DNA of 64,000 nt from Cryptomeria japonica (Eukaryota > Streptophyta > Pinopsida > Cupressales > Cupressaceae). The translations under genes were made by a program, and so were the position numbers. The notes under the pieces were generated by a model that worked only from the letters and a program-made list of their open reading frames with translations, searched no databases and was not told where the DNA came from. Of the stretch, positions 1 through 10,520 are shown piece by piece. Position 1 is the first letter of the stretch, and every line of letters starts with the position of its first letter. The stretch lies in assembly GCF_030272615.1 (NCBI RefSeq), contig NC_081406.1, positions 234,897,922 to 234,961,921 of the forward strand. The letters are read 5' to 3'.

Positions 1-420
1 TATCCTTTAGAGTAGCACAAAATTGAAATGGATTAGGATCTCCTGGAATTGTTATCTCAGTTCCATTGTAAGGATATTTTAAACATTGATGATAAGTGGA
101 TGGAACTGCTTTCATTGCATGGATCCATGGATGGCCAAGAATCATATTGTAAGGGAGATCAAGGTCCAAGACCTGCAAGAAAGTGTTTTTTTTCACTGGA
201 CCGACTCTGATAGGCAATGTAATTATCCCCTTGGATGGGCGCTCAGCATCATCATATGCTTTTATTGTTATTCTTCTGGAAGCATCAATGTCATTTTCTG
301 TATATCCAAGGCCAATGACCACTCTCAAGGTACAAATATTAAGACCCGCTCCGCCATCTATCAAGACTCGTCAAATTTTGCAATTATGGACAAAGACTTC
401 AAGGTATAAAGGATCGTTAT
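1..420 (-). pseudogene. Gypsy-1 aspartic protease (partial, broken)
   Basis: The minus strand encodes a retropepsin-like domain with catalytic motif LIDGGAGLN (about 360-335), in the DGG form found in several plant gypsy groups, and the downstream MILGHPWIHAM hydrophobic motif (about 155-115) typical of the second half of the fold. It would cut the Gag-Pol polyprotein. A stop (TCA on plus at 371-373) lies just upstream of the catalytic Asp. The ORFs on the plus strand here are shadows. The gene runs off the left edge. Confidence 0.75.
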
Positions 421-502
421 GAGGGAGCTTATCAGGTGAGATATCATTATCAGAAAATGCGACATTTTGCGAAACAATTAGATGTCCAATCCGGGCTTGA
501 AA

Positions 503-2640
503 CTAGTCAACATCAATATCTGTCGGGACAGTGGACTCAACTAAAGCTTTATCCAGGACTGCACAATGCATGGGAGACATTTTCAATAACTCAAGGATTG
601 ATATTTGTGCAGGTGTCTTTCCTAGATGATCCAAGAGATTATACTGGCTTGTAGGAGTTGGTTTGAAAGGAGCTGCAGGAGCTCCTTTCAGGACTATTTT
701 AGATTGACGAGTGGTGACTGCGCAAGAGGGATCTTGTCCTTTTATTCTTAGGGTGGAAACATACTCATTTGACGCTCTGAAACAATTGATGACATTGTTA
801 TATCTAGTATTCGCATAATTTGTTGTTTGGGCAGAGTTGGAAGAGGATGCTTTACCCTTGTCATGATCAAGCAAAGGAGTTTTGAAAATAGTATGATTAG
901 TGTTAGAGGTGGCATGGGGTGGATCTACCTCAATTACTCCTTGCTCTAATAAATCTTGAATCATATGTTTCAATTGAAAACATGACACAGTTTTATGTCC
1001 TTTGGACCGATGATACTCACAGTATGCATTATCATTCCACCAACGTGGTTTTACCACTGGTTCTGCCTTGATATCGGGTAGCTTAATAAATTTTGCTTGT
1101 ATTAATTGCTTCATTACCGACTCAATAGGCTCTCCCAATGGTGTAAATTGTTGAGGAGGCCCATCCCTTGATCAGAAGGGTTTGCGCTGCTGGCTTTGGA
1201 GTTGGCCTTGTTGTTGATTATATTGTTGAGTATGTTGTTGTTGAGTAACATTGCTCATTGGTGCTTGATTTTGTTCCATAGTTGACATATTAGGAACACT
1301 CAACTTCTTGATCGTGAATGGGGGTTGATTTGCATTCACCGCTCTTGCATCAACAACTCCATCATTAGTGACATTCTTGTTCTTATACCAAAATCTGTTT
1401 CTGTCTCTTGAATAATTTGTGTTGTCAATGTCTTTATTGAGCTTGATAATTCCTTTAGCTACAAGAGCCATTTCAATGCTCATTCCTTTCTTAATGAGTT
1501 TCTCAATAGTACTGGGACTTTTTAGTTTTAGTTCATACATCATTTCTGGGACCAAATTTTGGATAAACAGATTCACTTGTTGTTCTTCAGGTATATTTAG
1601 GGAAGAACGACTATACAAGCTTTGCCATCATTGCAAGAAAGTCACCAATGGTTCACCTTTCTTTTGCTTGGTGTTGCATAAATCTGACATGGTCACATCA
1701 CTGTCGATGTTGAACACGAAATGAGATAAAAAAATTTGAGCCAATTCCGACCAAGTCTTTATATTTCCTGGTAGATGTGAATACCAATCCATGGCTTGTC
1801 CCGTGAGACTTCATGCAAATAAGCGCATTAAATATGTGTCCTCATAACTTACTTCAGTACATGCCGCGAAAAATGCTCGAATGTGATCTTTTGGATTGCC
1901 ATTCCCTTTATATTTCTCAAAATTAGGTGCCTCAAAATGCTTAGGGAATGGAGACATGTATACACTCTTGTCAAATGGATTAGGACATAAATCTTGATCT
2001 GTATACAACTTCTTTGTTCCTTTAGTTTCTAACGCGTCAACTTTTCGTTGCAACTTCTCAAGTTGTTGCGCAATTGTATCAGATTTTGGAGGTCCATCAT
2101 TAATCCCAGTGGGTACTCTTTGTCGATACATCGTATTTCCGATCAGTTGTTGATACTCTGAAATGGCCATTTTTGGTGTCTCCAGTGTATAATGTACTTG
2201 GTACATCTCTTGTTGTTGCGGTTGTGCTATGCCTTGATATCGACCTTGTTGTTGTGCTTCTTGTAGCCTAGGTTGATATTGCAATTGAGTATGTTGTTGA
2301 TATTGCACAGGCGCCAATTGTGGTTGTTAAGTAGGATAGCTTGTTTGCCTTGGCACATATTGAGGCACATGTTGGTGTTGAGGCTGACGAATCAGAATTT
2401 GTTGACTTTGTGCCAATTGTTGTCGCGGTGTATATCCCATCATTTGTAAAAAACTTTGTTTAGGTGGTTTTCGTTGCTTCTCCTTAAGATGGGGTATAGC
2501 ACTTGCATTAACTTGCTATGTTGTTTGTCCAATCCATTGTGATGGTTGCAAGTTTGCATTAAATTGTAATGGTGCTGAAGGCACTGCAATTTGTTGTCGA
2601 ATGCAAAATTGTTGTTGTTGTGCATTGCTTGTTTGCACAT
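503..2640 (-). pseudogene. gag: Gypsy-1 gag (broken)
   Basis: Capsid/nucleocapsid polyprotein that would package element RNA into cytoplasmic particles. From the N-terminus: a Gln-rich low-complexity stretch (2640-2150), a segment with PFPKHFEAPNFEKYKG and DHIRAFFAAC (about 2000-1830), the retrotransposon gag core with DWYSHLPGNIKTWSELA (about 1800-1730), and a region like IPEEQQVNLFIQNL (about 1600-1560). A second Gln-rich patch follows, then a zinc-knuckle-like CEYHRSKGHKTVSC (about 1020-970). It is interrupted by in-frame stops near 1810 and 1624, another near 1139-1171, and a stop in the Gln-rich N-terminus near 2330. The C-terminal part leads into the protease. I see no intact start codon. 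Confidence 0.8.
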
Positions 2641-3006
2641 TCGATTGCTTGGTGAAAATGCAGGGTTTTACTTGAAAATTGTTTGTTTTTGCATTCTGTT
2701 TTCTGCTTTTTGGTTTTTGGTACTAATTATCTGTGTAGCATCTTGGCATATGCATGGAAAAGACAACAAATGAAACTACTAACATGTTTTATGCAGAATC
2801 GATAGTCAAAGAATAAACACCTCAAACTTCTAACTTGGGTTTTGCAGGTTGCCTTGGAGAAACAACTAAACCTTGTGTTTGCAATTAATTTTTAGGCACC
2901 TAGTGATTTCTAAATAGGTTGGAATGAACATGTTTTTGCTTTGATTGTTGAGTGTGACATTGGAGTAGGAGAGTATGCTCTCATCCTTCTTAGGGTGATC
3001 AGAAAT
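2641..3006 (-). other. Gypsy-1 untranslated leader
   Basis: This stretch between the PBS and the first Gln-rich gag codons holds no convincing ORF on either strand. It is most simply the 5' untranslated leader of the element. Confidence 0.4.
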
Positions 3007-3023
3007 CCAGATCTTCGATACCA
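3007..3023 (-). other. Primer binding site of Gypsy-1
   Basis: The minus strand reads TGGTATCGAAGATCTGG directly after the LTR terminal CA. Its start matches the tRNA-3'-end type of PBS (TGGTATC). The exact priming tRNA was not determined. Confidence 0.6.
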
Positions 3024-5371
3024 TGCTCATTGTTTTGATTGTGTGTCACCTTTAGAGGGCCTGCCTTCCCGACCATTTGCTTTTGCAAGCAAGTGATAAT
3101 CGTGAGAAGGGAACGACCCAAAGTGAGTATGGCTAGAATACCTTGGCATTCTAACTCACTATAAAAAAATACCCGATGAGCAAAAGCTTTGAAGGAAGGG
3201 TTACGTGGGAATTGCAGTTACTTGGGAAGTGATGACCCTTGGACTCTTTCTCATATCAACATCTAAGTAGGACCTCACGGTCTAAATCGTGCTTGCGCGA
3301 CTACATTTGTTTGGTATCTTGATGGGCTTAATATCTCAATCACGCTTGCATGACATCAAGGAGCAACACTTAACAGAAATCCTTACTAAACACCTTGTAT
3401 TTAGAGGCAAAAAATCCTTCTAGTTGCTTGAGAAGGACAAGTTCAGATACTTGGAAGAGATACTAAGTTTGCCATGGGGAGATTTCCATGGGGACTGATG
3501 CTTGGCTGCCTTGAGAAGTGAGTGTCATGGAGGGGAGCCTGTGGGGTCAAGCATCTATGTATTCTCCTTGAATCCCATAACAAGTCTACCTCTCAAGTAC
3601 CTAATGTCCTTGCCTACCATAAGAAATATGTGAATGAGCATGATTGTATTGAGTCTAAGTTGAAATATCTTGTCTTCTTTGTTTTTCAAAAGTTGAATTG
3701 TGTATCATTCCAAAAACAAGACAAATTGATTCAAAACAAGGTTAAACATAAGAGCATTTCATCCAACAAATTTCAAAACACCTTCAAACATGGTTGTCAA
3801 ACATTTTTCAAAATGTTGTCTCAACATTCATGTCACTTAGATTTAGGTTCATCCTAGGTTGCATTTTGCAAAGTTCATTGTCAACTACCAAGGTTAGGTT
3901 TCACCTAAGTCATACTCCTTTGCATATCAATAAAATCATCAAAGCAATATAAAATATTAACCATTAGCTCAATCACAAAAGCAAATTGCCATGATCAATC
4001 CTAACACACTCAATAGAGACATGAAAATGAAACATTCAAAACTAAAGATTATGCAAACCAGATGTAGATCTAAATGCTTCCTTCATGCGGCTCCAGTGTC
4101 CTTCTTTCTTCTCCAAATAGTTTTGTTGTGGATCTCACCTACTAGTGCATGATCATGATATGAAAGCAAGTAAATAAGATATTGGCGCAAGAGTACTCGA
4201 AGTGTGATTTGACAAAGTGATTAGAAATTCGATAATCTGATTAGGGGATTAGGATTGAAGAAATTCATCCAATTTATAGATAAATTGGAGAAATGATCAA
4301 ATTAGCATGATAATGATTCGAATGGAAATTCAAATCAAGAATAGCAAAATTATGACATGTTTATGACAAATTGCTATGCAAGGATTTATGACAATTTATG
4401 ACAATTTATGACAAATTGCTATGCAAGGATTGATTGATTGTCAATTATGACAAATTATGACAAATGTCTATGTCATTCCCATGAAATTAGGAGAAAAATA
4501 GGAGAGAATTGAAATTAGGAATTAGAAAAATAGAAAATTAGAAAATTGATGAAAATTAGGAAATTAAGTGAATTAATTAATAATTTTTCATTTATTAATT
4601 AATTCACAAAGAGAGGAATTATTAGCCAATTAAATGAACATTTAATTGTGATGAGAAGACTTAGGATAAATAATTAATTTATTAATCCTAGAGAGAGAAA
4701 TGACAAACAAGGTTAAATGATTAAATCATGAAACCCTAAAAGATGAATTAACAATACAAGAACGACAATTAGGTCTTGATGAAAGATAATTGATGTTGAT
4801 TCGATTATGATCATGATTCTGACTGACAAAGGACCAATGCTGATAAATGATTTGATTGATAAATGTGCCAATTGACGAGGAACAATGACTAATTGATCCA
4901 AATTGACATCGCAAAATGACAAGATTGACAAGAGGACAAGAATCGATGACAAAATAGATTGCAAAACGACAAGATTGAAAATGACAACGATCAATGACAA
5001 ATTGATCGCAAAATGACAAGATCAAACATAACAATGATCGATGACAAATCGATCGCCAGATGATAAGATTGATCAGAGGACAAAACCCTAATTAGGATTG
5101 ACGATGTCCAAAATAATGACAAATGAGTACGCACAGTGATGTGATAGGATAAAATCGATCAAAATCATGACTGGATAGTGTTGTCAACAAGACCAAATTT
5201 GAGAACGAGACAAATGAAGAATGCAGAAGAATGACTCGATGCTCACAAATGATAAAAACCAAGTGTGTTACATAGGAGAAATGTTAATGCGACGCAAAAA
5301 CCTAAAATGAGGCAATGCGCAAATGTTAAAGTATGACTCCGCAAGCATTGACCATTTTTAGGTGTCTACAC
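3024..5371 (-). repeat. 5' LTR of Gypsy-1
   Basis: On the minus strand this 2348-bp segment begins TGTAGACACC and ends GAGCA, directly followed by a PBS, so both ends obey the TG...CA rule. A possible TATA box (CTATAAAT on the minus strand, about 4270-4280) would divide a 1.1-kb U3 from R/U5. The U3 part is AT-rich and holds short direct repeats (4335-4465 and 4890-5060). Only one LTR copy is in the window, so the limits rest on the PBS and the copia junction, not on an LTR pair. Confidence 0.7.
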
Positions 5372-5375
5372 AATG

Positions 5376-5933
5376 TTGTGGAGGATCCTTAAGTGAAGTG
5401 AAATTGTTTCTAAAGTTTTAAGAGCTTTTCCACTGGCTTACAAAATGAAAGTAATTGCTATTAATGAATTGAGAACAATGCCTAATACATCAGTATCTAG
5501 AGATACCTTGGTTGGAAAACTTTTAGCATTTGAGCTTGAGGAATTTGGTCCTATTGCTACAGTTAAGATTTATTTAGCCTTCAGAGAATCATCATCTGAC
5601 AAATTTGATTGGAAAGCACTTTATACAAAAGAACTTGAAGATATCATGAGGGAAAATGAAGAACTGGAAGAACTTGAAGCACTATTTGCAAGAAAGATGC
5701 CTAAAGGTCCAGTTGGAAGTAATTATGAAAGTAAAGCATCGTTTAAATGTTTCAATTGTAATAAAGTTGGTCATAGAGCATCCAGATGTCCTGATAGACA
5801 TGCAAGATTGAGAGAGGAAGCTAAAAGAACATATAAGCCTAACCCTAAATATCAAAGATATAGATTTAAGAAGAACATAGATAAATCATATTACTATACT
5901 GATGAAGGAGTTACAGATGATTCTGATGAATAA
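5376..5933 (+). pseudogene. gag: Copia-1 gag, C-terminal part
   Basis: The reading frame from 5445 (upstream codons back to about 5411 are in the same frame and read SKVLRAFPLAYK) gives the UBN2-type copia gag tail. Visible are KVLRAFPLAYKMK, then VGKLLAFELEEF, an acidic helix, and one CCHC zinc knuckle CFNCNKVGHRASRCP (about 5749-5793) for RNA binding, followed by a Lys/Arg/Tyr-rich tail. Upstream of 5411 a frameshift precedes a short GGSLSE-like stretch that runs to the Gypsy-1 border, so the N-terminal part was separated by that insertion. The ORF ends at 5933, but the same frame continues recognisably to about 5995. Confidence 0.85.
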
Positions 5934-5995
5934 CCGACAAACAATGGATGGGCATTTGTTGCAATAAAAGAGGATCAATCGACACCTACTGTCCC

Positions 5996-6526
5996 ACTAG
6001 TGAGCAGGCCCTAACAGCTAAAATTAAGGAAAAAGATGAATGGATCATTGATAGTGGATGTTCACATCATATGACTAGTGATAAAAGTAAATTCTTATCT
6101 TTTCAGGAATATAATGAAGGTCTAGTAAGATTTGGCAATGATAAAGCTTGTTTAATCAAAGGAAAACGCACTATATCTCTGGATGGTAAGCACAATATTG
6201 ACAATGTTTATTATGTTGAAGGTTTGAAGCATAATCTTTTGAGTGTTGGTCAATTAGTTGAAATTGGGTTTCAGTTACAATTCAAGAATGGAAAATGTAA
6301 AATCAGAAACAGAACTAGATTGGAGATTGCAACTAGTAATCAGACTAAAGGTAATATATTTCATTTGAATAACAGTGATAAGACATGTTTGATTGCACAT
6401 ATTGATGAAAGTTGGTTATGGCATATAGGACTTTGTCATGTAAATTTTGACTACATTATAAAGATCAGTTCAACTAAGGCAATAAGGAATTTACCTAAGA
6501 TTGTGAAACCTCATAATCCGGTATAA
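5996..6526 (+). pseudogene. Copia-1 protease and GAG-pre-integrase domain
   Basis: Encodes WIIDSGCSHHMTSD, the retropepsin active site (DSG, about 6041-6060), then VEGLKHNLLSVGQL, characteristic of plant copia protease. The GAG-pre-integrase motif SWLWHIGLCHVNF follows (about 6411-6450), of which the HHCC histidines are part. A frameshift near 5995-6005 separates it from gag, and a stop at 6524-6526 (in place of a codon before the ECQ motif) ends it. The catalytic Asp is present, so loss of function comes from the frame breaks. Confidence 0.8.
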
Positions 6527-7594
6527 AAGGAATGTCAAATGGGAAAGAAAGTTAGAACAACTTTTAAAAGTATTTCTAAGAAATCCAATAATATTCTTGA
6601 TTTAATTCATATTGACTTGTGTGGTCTGGCAAGAACAAGAAGTCTACAGGGAGATAGATATTTTATGCTAATTATTGATGATTATTCTAGAATGTGTTGG
6701 GTTACGTTTCTTAGAGAGAAATCAGATTCTTTTGGAATATTCAAGTTATACAAGGCAATGGTAGAGAATGAAACCAATAAGAAAATCAAATGTTTAAGAT
6801 CTAATCAAGGAGGAGAATTTATATCTAAGGAATTTAATACATTATGTGAAGTGAATGGAATCAAAAGACAACTATCACCACCCTAGACACCTCAGCAGAA
6901 TGAAATTATGGAAAGGAAGAACAAAACTATTTTGGAAGCAACTAGAAGCATGATATTGGAAGCAAATCTACCTCATGTGTACTGGAGAGAAGAATTAAAT
7001 ACAATGGTTTACACTTTCAACAGAGTTCACATAAAAGGTGAAACTAGTATGACCCCTTGTGAACTATGGTTTGGTAATACTCCTACTCTTAAATACTTCA
7101 AAATATTTGGAAGAAAATGCTATATTAGAAGAGATGAGTATGTTGGTAAATTTGATCCTAGAAGTGATGAATGAATATTTCTTTGTTATTCATCTAAGAG
7201 AAAGGCATATAGATGTTTTAATAAAATATTGCAAAACATCATTGAAAGTGCTAATGTGAAGATAGATGAACACTTTAGAGGAAATTAAAGGTCTATAGAT
7301 TCTAAACCGGTAGTTGAGATGATCACAAATGAACCAATATAGATTGCACCGGTACAGAATGTGGATCCAGTCACACTGACATCATCAGAGAATTCCACAG
7401 TGACTGAAGAACAACACCATGTGAATAAACCCAGGTATGTAAGACTGAATCACTCAGAAAATCAGATAATTGGGAATAAGTATCAAGGTGTTATTACAAG
7501 AGGAAGACTAGAAAATGAAGAAGGATGCTTAATTTCTTAAATTGAACCAACATCTATTATTGAAGCATGTCAATATGAACATTGGATAAAAGTA
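6527..7594 (+). pseudogene. Copia-1 integrase (broken)
   Basis: The same frame as the protease continues through DLIHIDLCG (first catalytic Asp, about 6598-6625), QGDRYFMLIIDDYSRMCWV, KCLRSNQGGEF and IMERKNKTILEATRS (catalytic Glu region, about 6905-6950). The second catalytic Asp, normally in LRSDRGGEF, is Asn here, so the DDE triad is broken. Stops lie at 6884-6886, 7172-7174, about 7286, about 7337 and about 7538. The C-terminal stretch (KCYIRRDE, KPRYVRLNHSENQIIGN) links to the RT. Confidence 0.8.
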
Positions 7595-8497
7595 ATGGAA
7601 GATGAATTAGAACAAATTGAAAAGAACAATACATGGACATTAGTTCCCCGACCTAAAGACAAAAATGTAATTGGAACTAAATGGGTATTTAGAAATAAAC
7701 TAAATGAAGATGGCAAGGTAATCAGGAACAAAGCAAGATTAGTTTGTAAAGGATATTCACAAAAAGAGGGAATTGATTATAGTGAAACATTTGCACCGAT
7801 AGCTAGAATTGAGGTAGTTAGATTATTTCTTGCATTTGCAGCTCATAAGAACTATAAAGTATATCAGATGGATGTAAAATGTACATTTCTGAATGGTGAT
7901 CTTGAAGAGGAAGTTTATAGTGAACAACCTGATGGATTTTCATTGAAAAATGATAAAGATATGGTTTGTAGATTAAGGAAAGCTTTGTATGGATTGAAGA
8001 AAGCTCCTAGAGCTTGGTATGCTAGATTGGACAAATATCTTTTGAAGCTTGGTTACACTAAAGGTAATGCTAACAACAACTTATATTACAAAGTGACTTA
8101 TGATGACATCTTGGTTATTGAAGTTTTTGTTGATGATATCATTTTTGGAGGAGAAGATGGATTGTGTAAGGACATTGCTAACAAGATGCAAGAAGAATTT
8201 GAAATGTCTATGATTGGGGAGATAAAATTATTTTTAGGATTGCAGATTTCACAAACTGATAAAGATATATTCATATGTCAAAAAAAATACTTGAAGGAGC
8301 TACTGAAGAAATTTGGTATGGAAAACTCTAAACCGGTAAGTACTCCTATGACGACAACTGATAAATTGACATTCAAGGATGATTCAGCTCCTGTTAATCG
8401 AACAAGATACAAATCTATGATTGGAGGTTTATTGTATTTAACACAAACCAGACCTGATATAATGAATGCATTGTATTGTTTAAAGGTTTTGGAGTAA
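7595..8497 (+). pseudogene. Copia-1 reverse transcriptase
   Basis: A 300-residue open stretch with the full copia RT signature: [66 protein letters not shown] and the catalytic FVDDIIFGG (about 8128-8155), then the thumb/connection region with [15 protein letters not shown]. The catalytic Asp pair is intact. In KCTFLNG a Cys stands where most copia elements have Ala or Ser. The frame changes near 8480-8500, separating RT from RNase H. Confidence 0.9.
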
Positions 8498-9077
8498 TCC
8501 TAAAGAAAATAATGAATCAATAGTAAAAAGAATTTCTCGGTATCTACAAGGCACAACAAATCTTGGTTTATGGTATCCTAAAGATGAAAATTTTGATTTA
8601 TGTGCACACACCGATGCAAATTGGGCAAGAGATGTAGATGATAGAAAGAGTACCACTGGAGGTACATTCTTTCTTGGTAGTAGATTGATTTCATGGATAA
8701 GAAAGAAGCAGAGTTGTACATCATTATCAACAACAGAATCAGAATATGTTGCAACAACAACTAGTTGTACTCAGGTATTATGGATAAAGAAAATGTTGAA
8801 AGACATAAAGGTAAAATGCAAAGAACCAATAATCATTTATTGTGATAATTTAGCAGCAATTGATATATCAAAGAATCTTGTATTTCACTTTAAGGCAAAG
8901 CATGTTTCTATCAAGTATAATAATCTGAAAGAGAATGTTGAAGCAAAAGAAGTAAGATTGGTTTATGTGAATACTAAAGAGCAGATTGCAGATATCTTTA
9001 CAAATCCTTTGCCTAAGGAAACCTTTGAATATCTCAGAGAGCAGCTTGGGGTAATATCCTCACCGGCAGAGACTTAG
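8498..9077 (+). pseudogene. Copia-1 RNase H
   Basis: Copia RNase H in a shifted frame. Seen are WYPKDENFDLCAHTDANWA-like residues (about 8570-8625), KSTTGGTFFLG, SLSTTESEYVA (catalytic Glu region), IIIYCDNLAAI with the catalytic Asp, and the C-terminal KEQIADIFTNPL. Removes the RNA strand during reverse transcription. The open part runs 8685-9077 and ends with the normal LREQLGV C-terminus. Confidence 0.85.
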
Positions 9078-9399
9078 ATGATTGGAGATTGGCATCAAAC
9101 TGACAGAAACTAACAGAGAAATCTTTTTTCTAGCTTTGATGGAGGAGAGCTACTTCTCAAGGGGAGTAGTTGGTTGTATGATTTGGTATTTCTTCTTAAC
9201 TGCTTTGGCATTTGATGTCAAAGGGGGAGAGATATCTATGAAAAAACATTATTCATTGGGGGAGAGATATATATTCTTTGTATTTTGGTATTTGGTATTG
9301 ATCTATTATAGAGATTGTTGGTTTTTGGTTTTTGGCATTTTTCTTTGGCACTTAGATGTTTTTCCATCTAGTGTTGCCATCAATGCCAAAGGGGGAGAT
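9078..9399 (+). other. Copia-1 3' untranslated region with polypurine tract
   Basis: Non-coding stretch between the end of pol and the 3' LTR. It contains three purine-rich blocks: CAAAGGGGGAGAG (about 9219-9231), TTGGGGGAGAG (about 9256-9266) and AAAGGGGGAGAT (9388-9399). The last lies directly against the LTR and is the functional plus-strand primer by position. ORFs here are too biased to be genes. Confidence 0.75.
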
Positions 9400-10520
9400 T
9401 GTTGGTATTATGGTTGTGTTGCATAGGTTTTGTCATTGATGTCAACACTTATCCTTCTAGAGATCTAAATTGTTGATTTGGCACTATGGTTATATTGGTT
9501 TACTATTGAACCAACACATTGTGTTCACCGACAAGGTCAGTGACTTATGCACAGTCACCGATATATGCTCATCGACAGGTTATATGGTTCATCGACACTG
9601 ATGATGACTTATTATCATCTAGAGATCACTTGATTATGTCAAAGACATGGTTTGGATACTTGGTTTACATGGTTTGGATACTTGATCTAATCAAGTTGAC
9701 ATATTTGTTGTTATCGATAGATAGGTCTAGGTTATGGACCGATATACGTTATCTATTCCAGATCAGCACAACACGTTATGGAGATAATTTATCGATTAGA
9801 TATTCTTGTCAATGTATTGAGCTGACATGTTGTATCGCATCAAGACTTATTTTGTAATTGATTTGAATGTAATATTCTTAGTGAGCCGACCTTAGCATTT
9901 GGTCTTAGGTTTTGTATAAATGTAAGATATCATTTGTGGGATGAAGTGTGGAATTATGGTATGTTATGGTCATGGTATGTGCGAATATTGAAGATCATAA
10001 GAGTAGATCATAGAGAGAATCAAGAAGACATCATTTGAAGGTTAAAGGAAGGTTTGAAGGTGTTTATCAGAGCTTAAACCTGTACTGAATCTAGCATTGC
10101 AGATGCACTTTGAAGTAGTACATTATTCTAGGATTTAACCATCCTATTGTAGTCATTGTGACTCCCATTTGAGCAATGTTCTCTAGGCGGTTGGCATTTC
10201 TGCATGTGCAAACCCTATTTGTATACACATACTATCTGTAGTAGTATCATCTGATTATGGGTAAGGTTTCCCACCATGGTTTTTCCCCTTATAGGGTTTA
10301 CATGTCAAAAATATCCATGTTAGACATTTTGGATGTTGTTTCTCTTTCTGTTTCATGCATTAAGCTTCACCGGTATTAATATTAATTGCTAATCTGTTAA
10401 CCAGCATTAAGTTTGGTTTACTGGTATTAAGTATTAAGTTGAATTAATTTATAATTTTGTTGAAATTCATTGACAACTGATTCACCACCTCCCTCTCAGT
10501 TGTCCTTCTAGTTCCTAACA
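9400..10520 (+). repeat. 3' LTR of Copia-1
   Basis: Starts TGTTGGTATT directly after the polypurine tract and ends CCTAACA, the same kind of ending as the Copia-3 LTRs (ACTAACA) after a CCCTCTCAG box. Length 1121 bp. A TATA-like TATAAAT is at 9915-9921, and the downstream block CCCACCATGGTTTTTCCCC (about 10270-10289) is shared with the other copia LTRs in the window. There is no LTR partner in the window, so age cannot be estimated. Confidence 0.8.

Larger units (their letters stand above)
1..5371 (-). mobile_element. Gypsy-1, Ty3/gypsy retrotransposon, 5' part (minus strand)
   Basis: Reading the minus strand from 5371 leftwards gives a 5' LTR, a PBS, a leader, gag and then the aspartic protease; the rest of pol lies outside the window. 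The right edge is exact: the LTR begins TGTAGACACC at 5371 and the next bases rightwards continue the gag gene of a copia element, so Gypsy-1 is nested in Copia-1. The coding part has several in-frame stops and is dead. The left target-site copy and 3' LTR are not visible, so element length is unknown. Confidence 0.85.
5372..10520 (+). mobile_element. Copia-1, Ty1/copia retrotransposon, 3' part
   Basis: Plus-strand element carrying the gag C-terminus, protease, integrase, RT and RNase H in copia order, a polypurine tract and a 3' LTR. The 5' half, including the 5' LTR, lies left of the Gypsy-1 insertion outside the window. Pol is readable in one frame over about 2.5 kb but carries six or more stops and at least two frameshifts, so it is an old copy. 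It is of the same broad family as Copia-3 at 50883-57889. Confidence 0.9.

Noticed and set aside
86..654. Plus-strand ORFs at the left end
   Set aside because: They lie opposite the minus-strand protease and gag of Gypsy-1, which show clear family motifs; the plus ORFs have none.
4713..5034. Overlapping minus-strand ORFs of about 100 codons
   Set aside because: They fall in repetitive U3 of the Gypsy-1 LTR and consist of hydrophobic low-complexity translation of short repeats.
9082..9857. ORFs after Copia-1 pol
   Set aside because: They overlap polypurine tracts and the LTR, are Phe/Tyr/Trp-rich, and have no counterpart in Copia-3.
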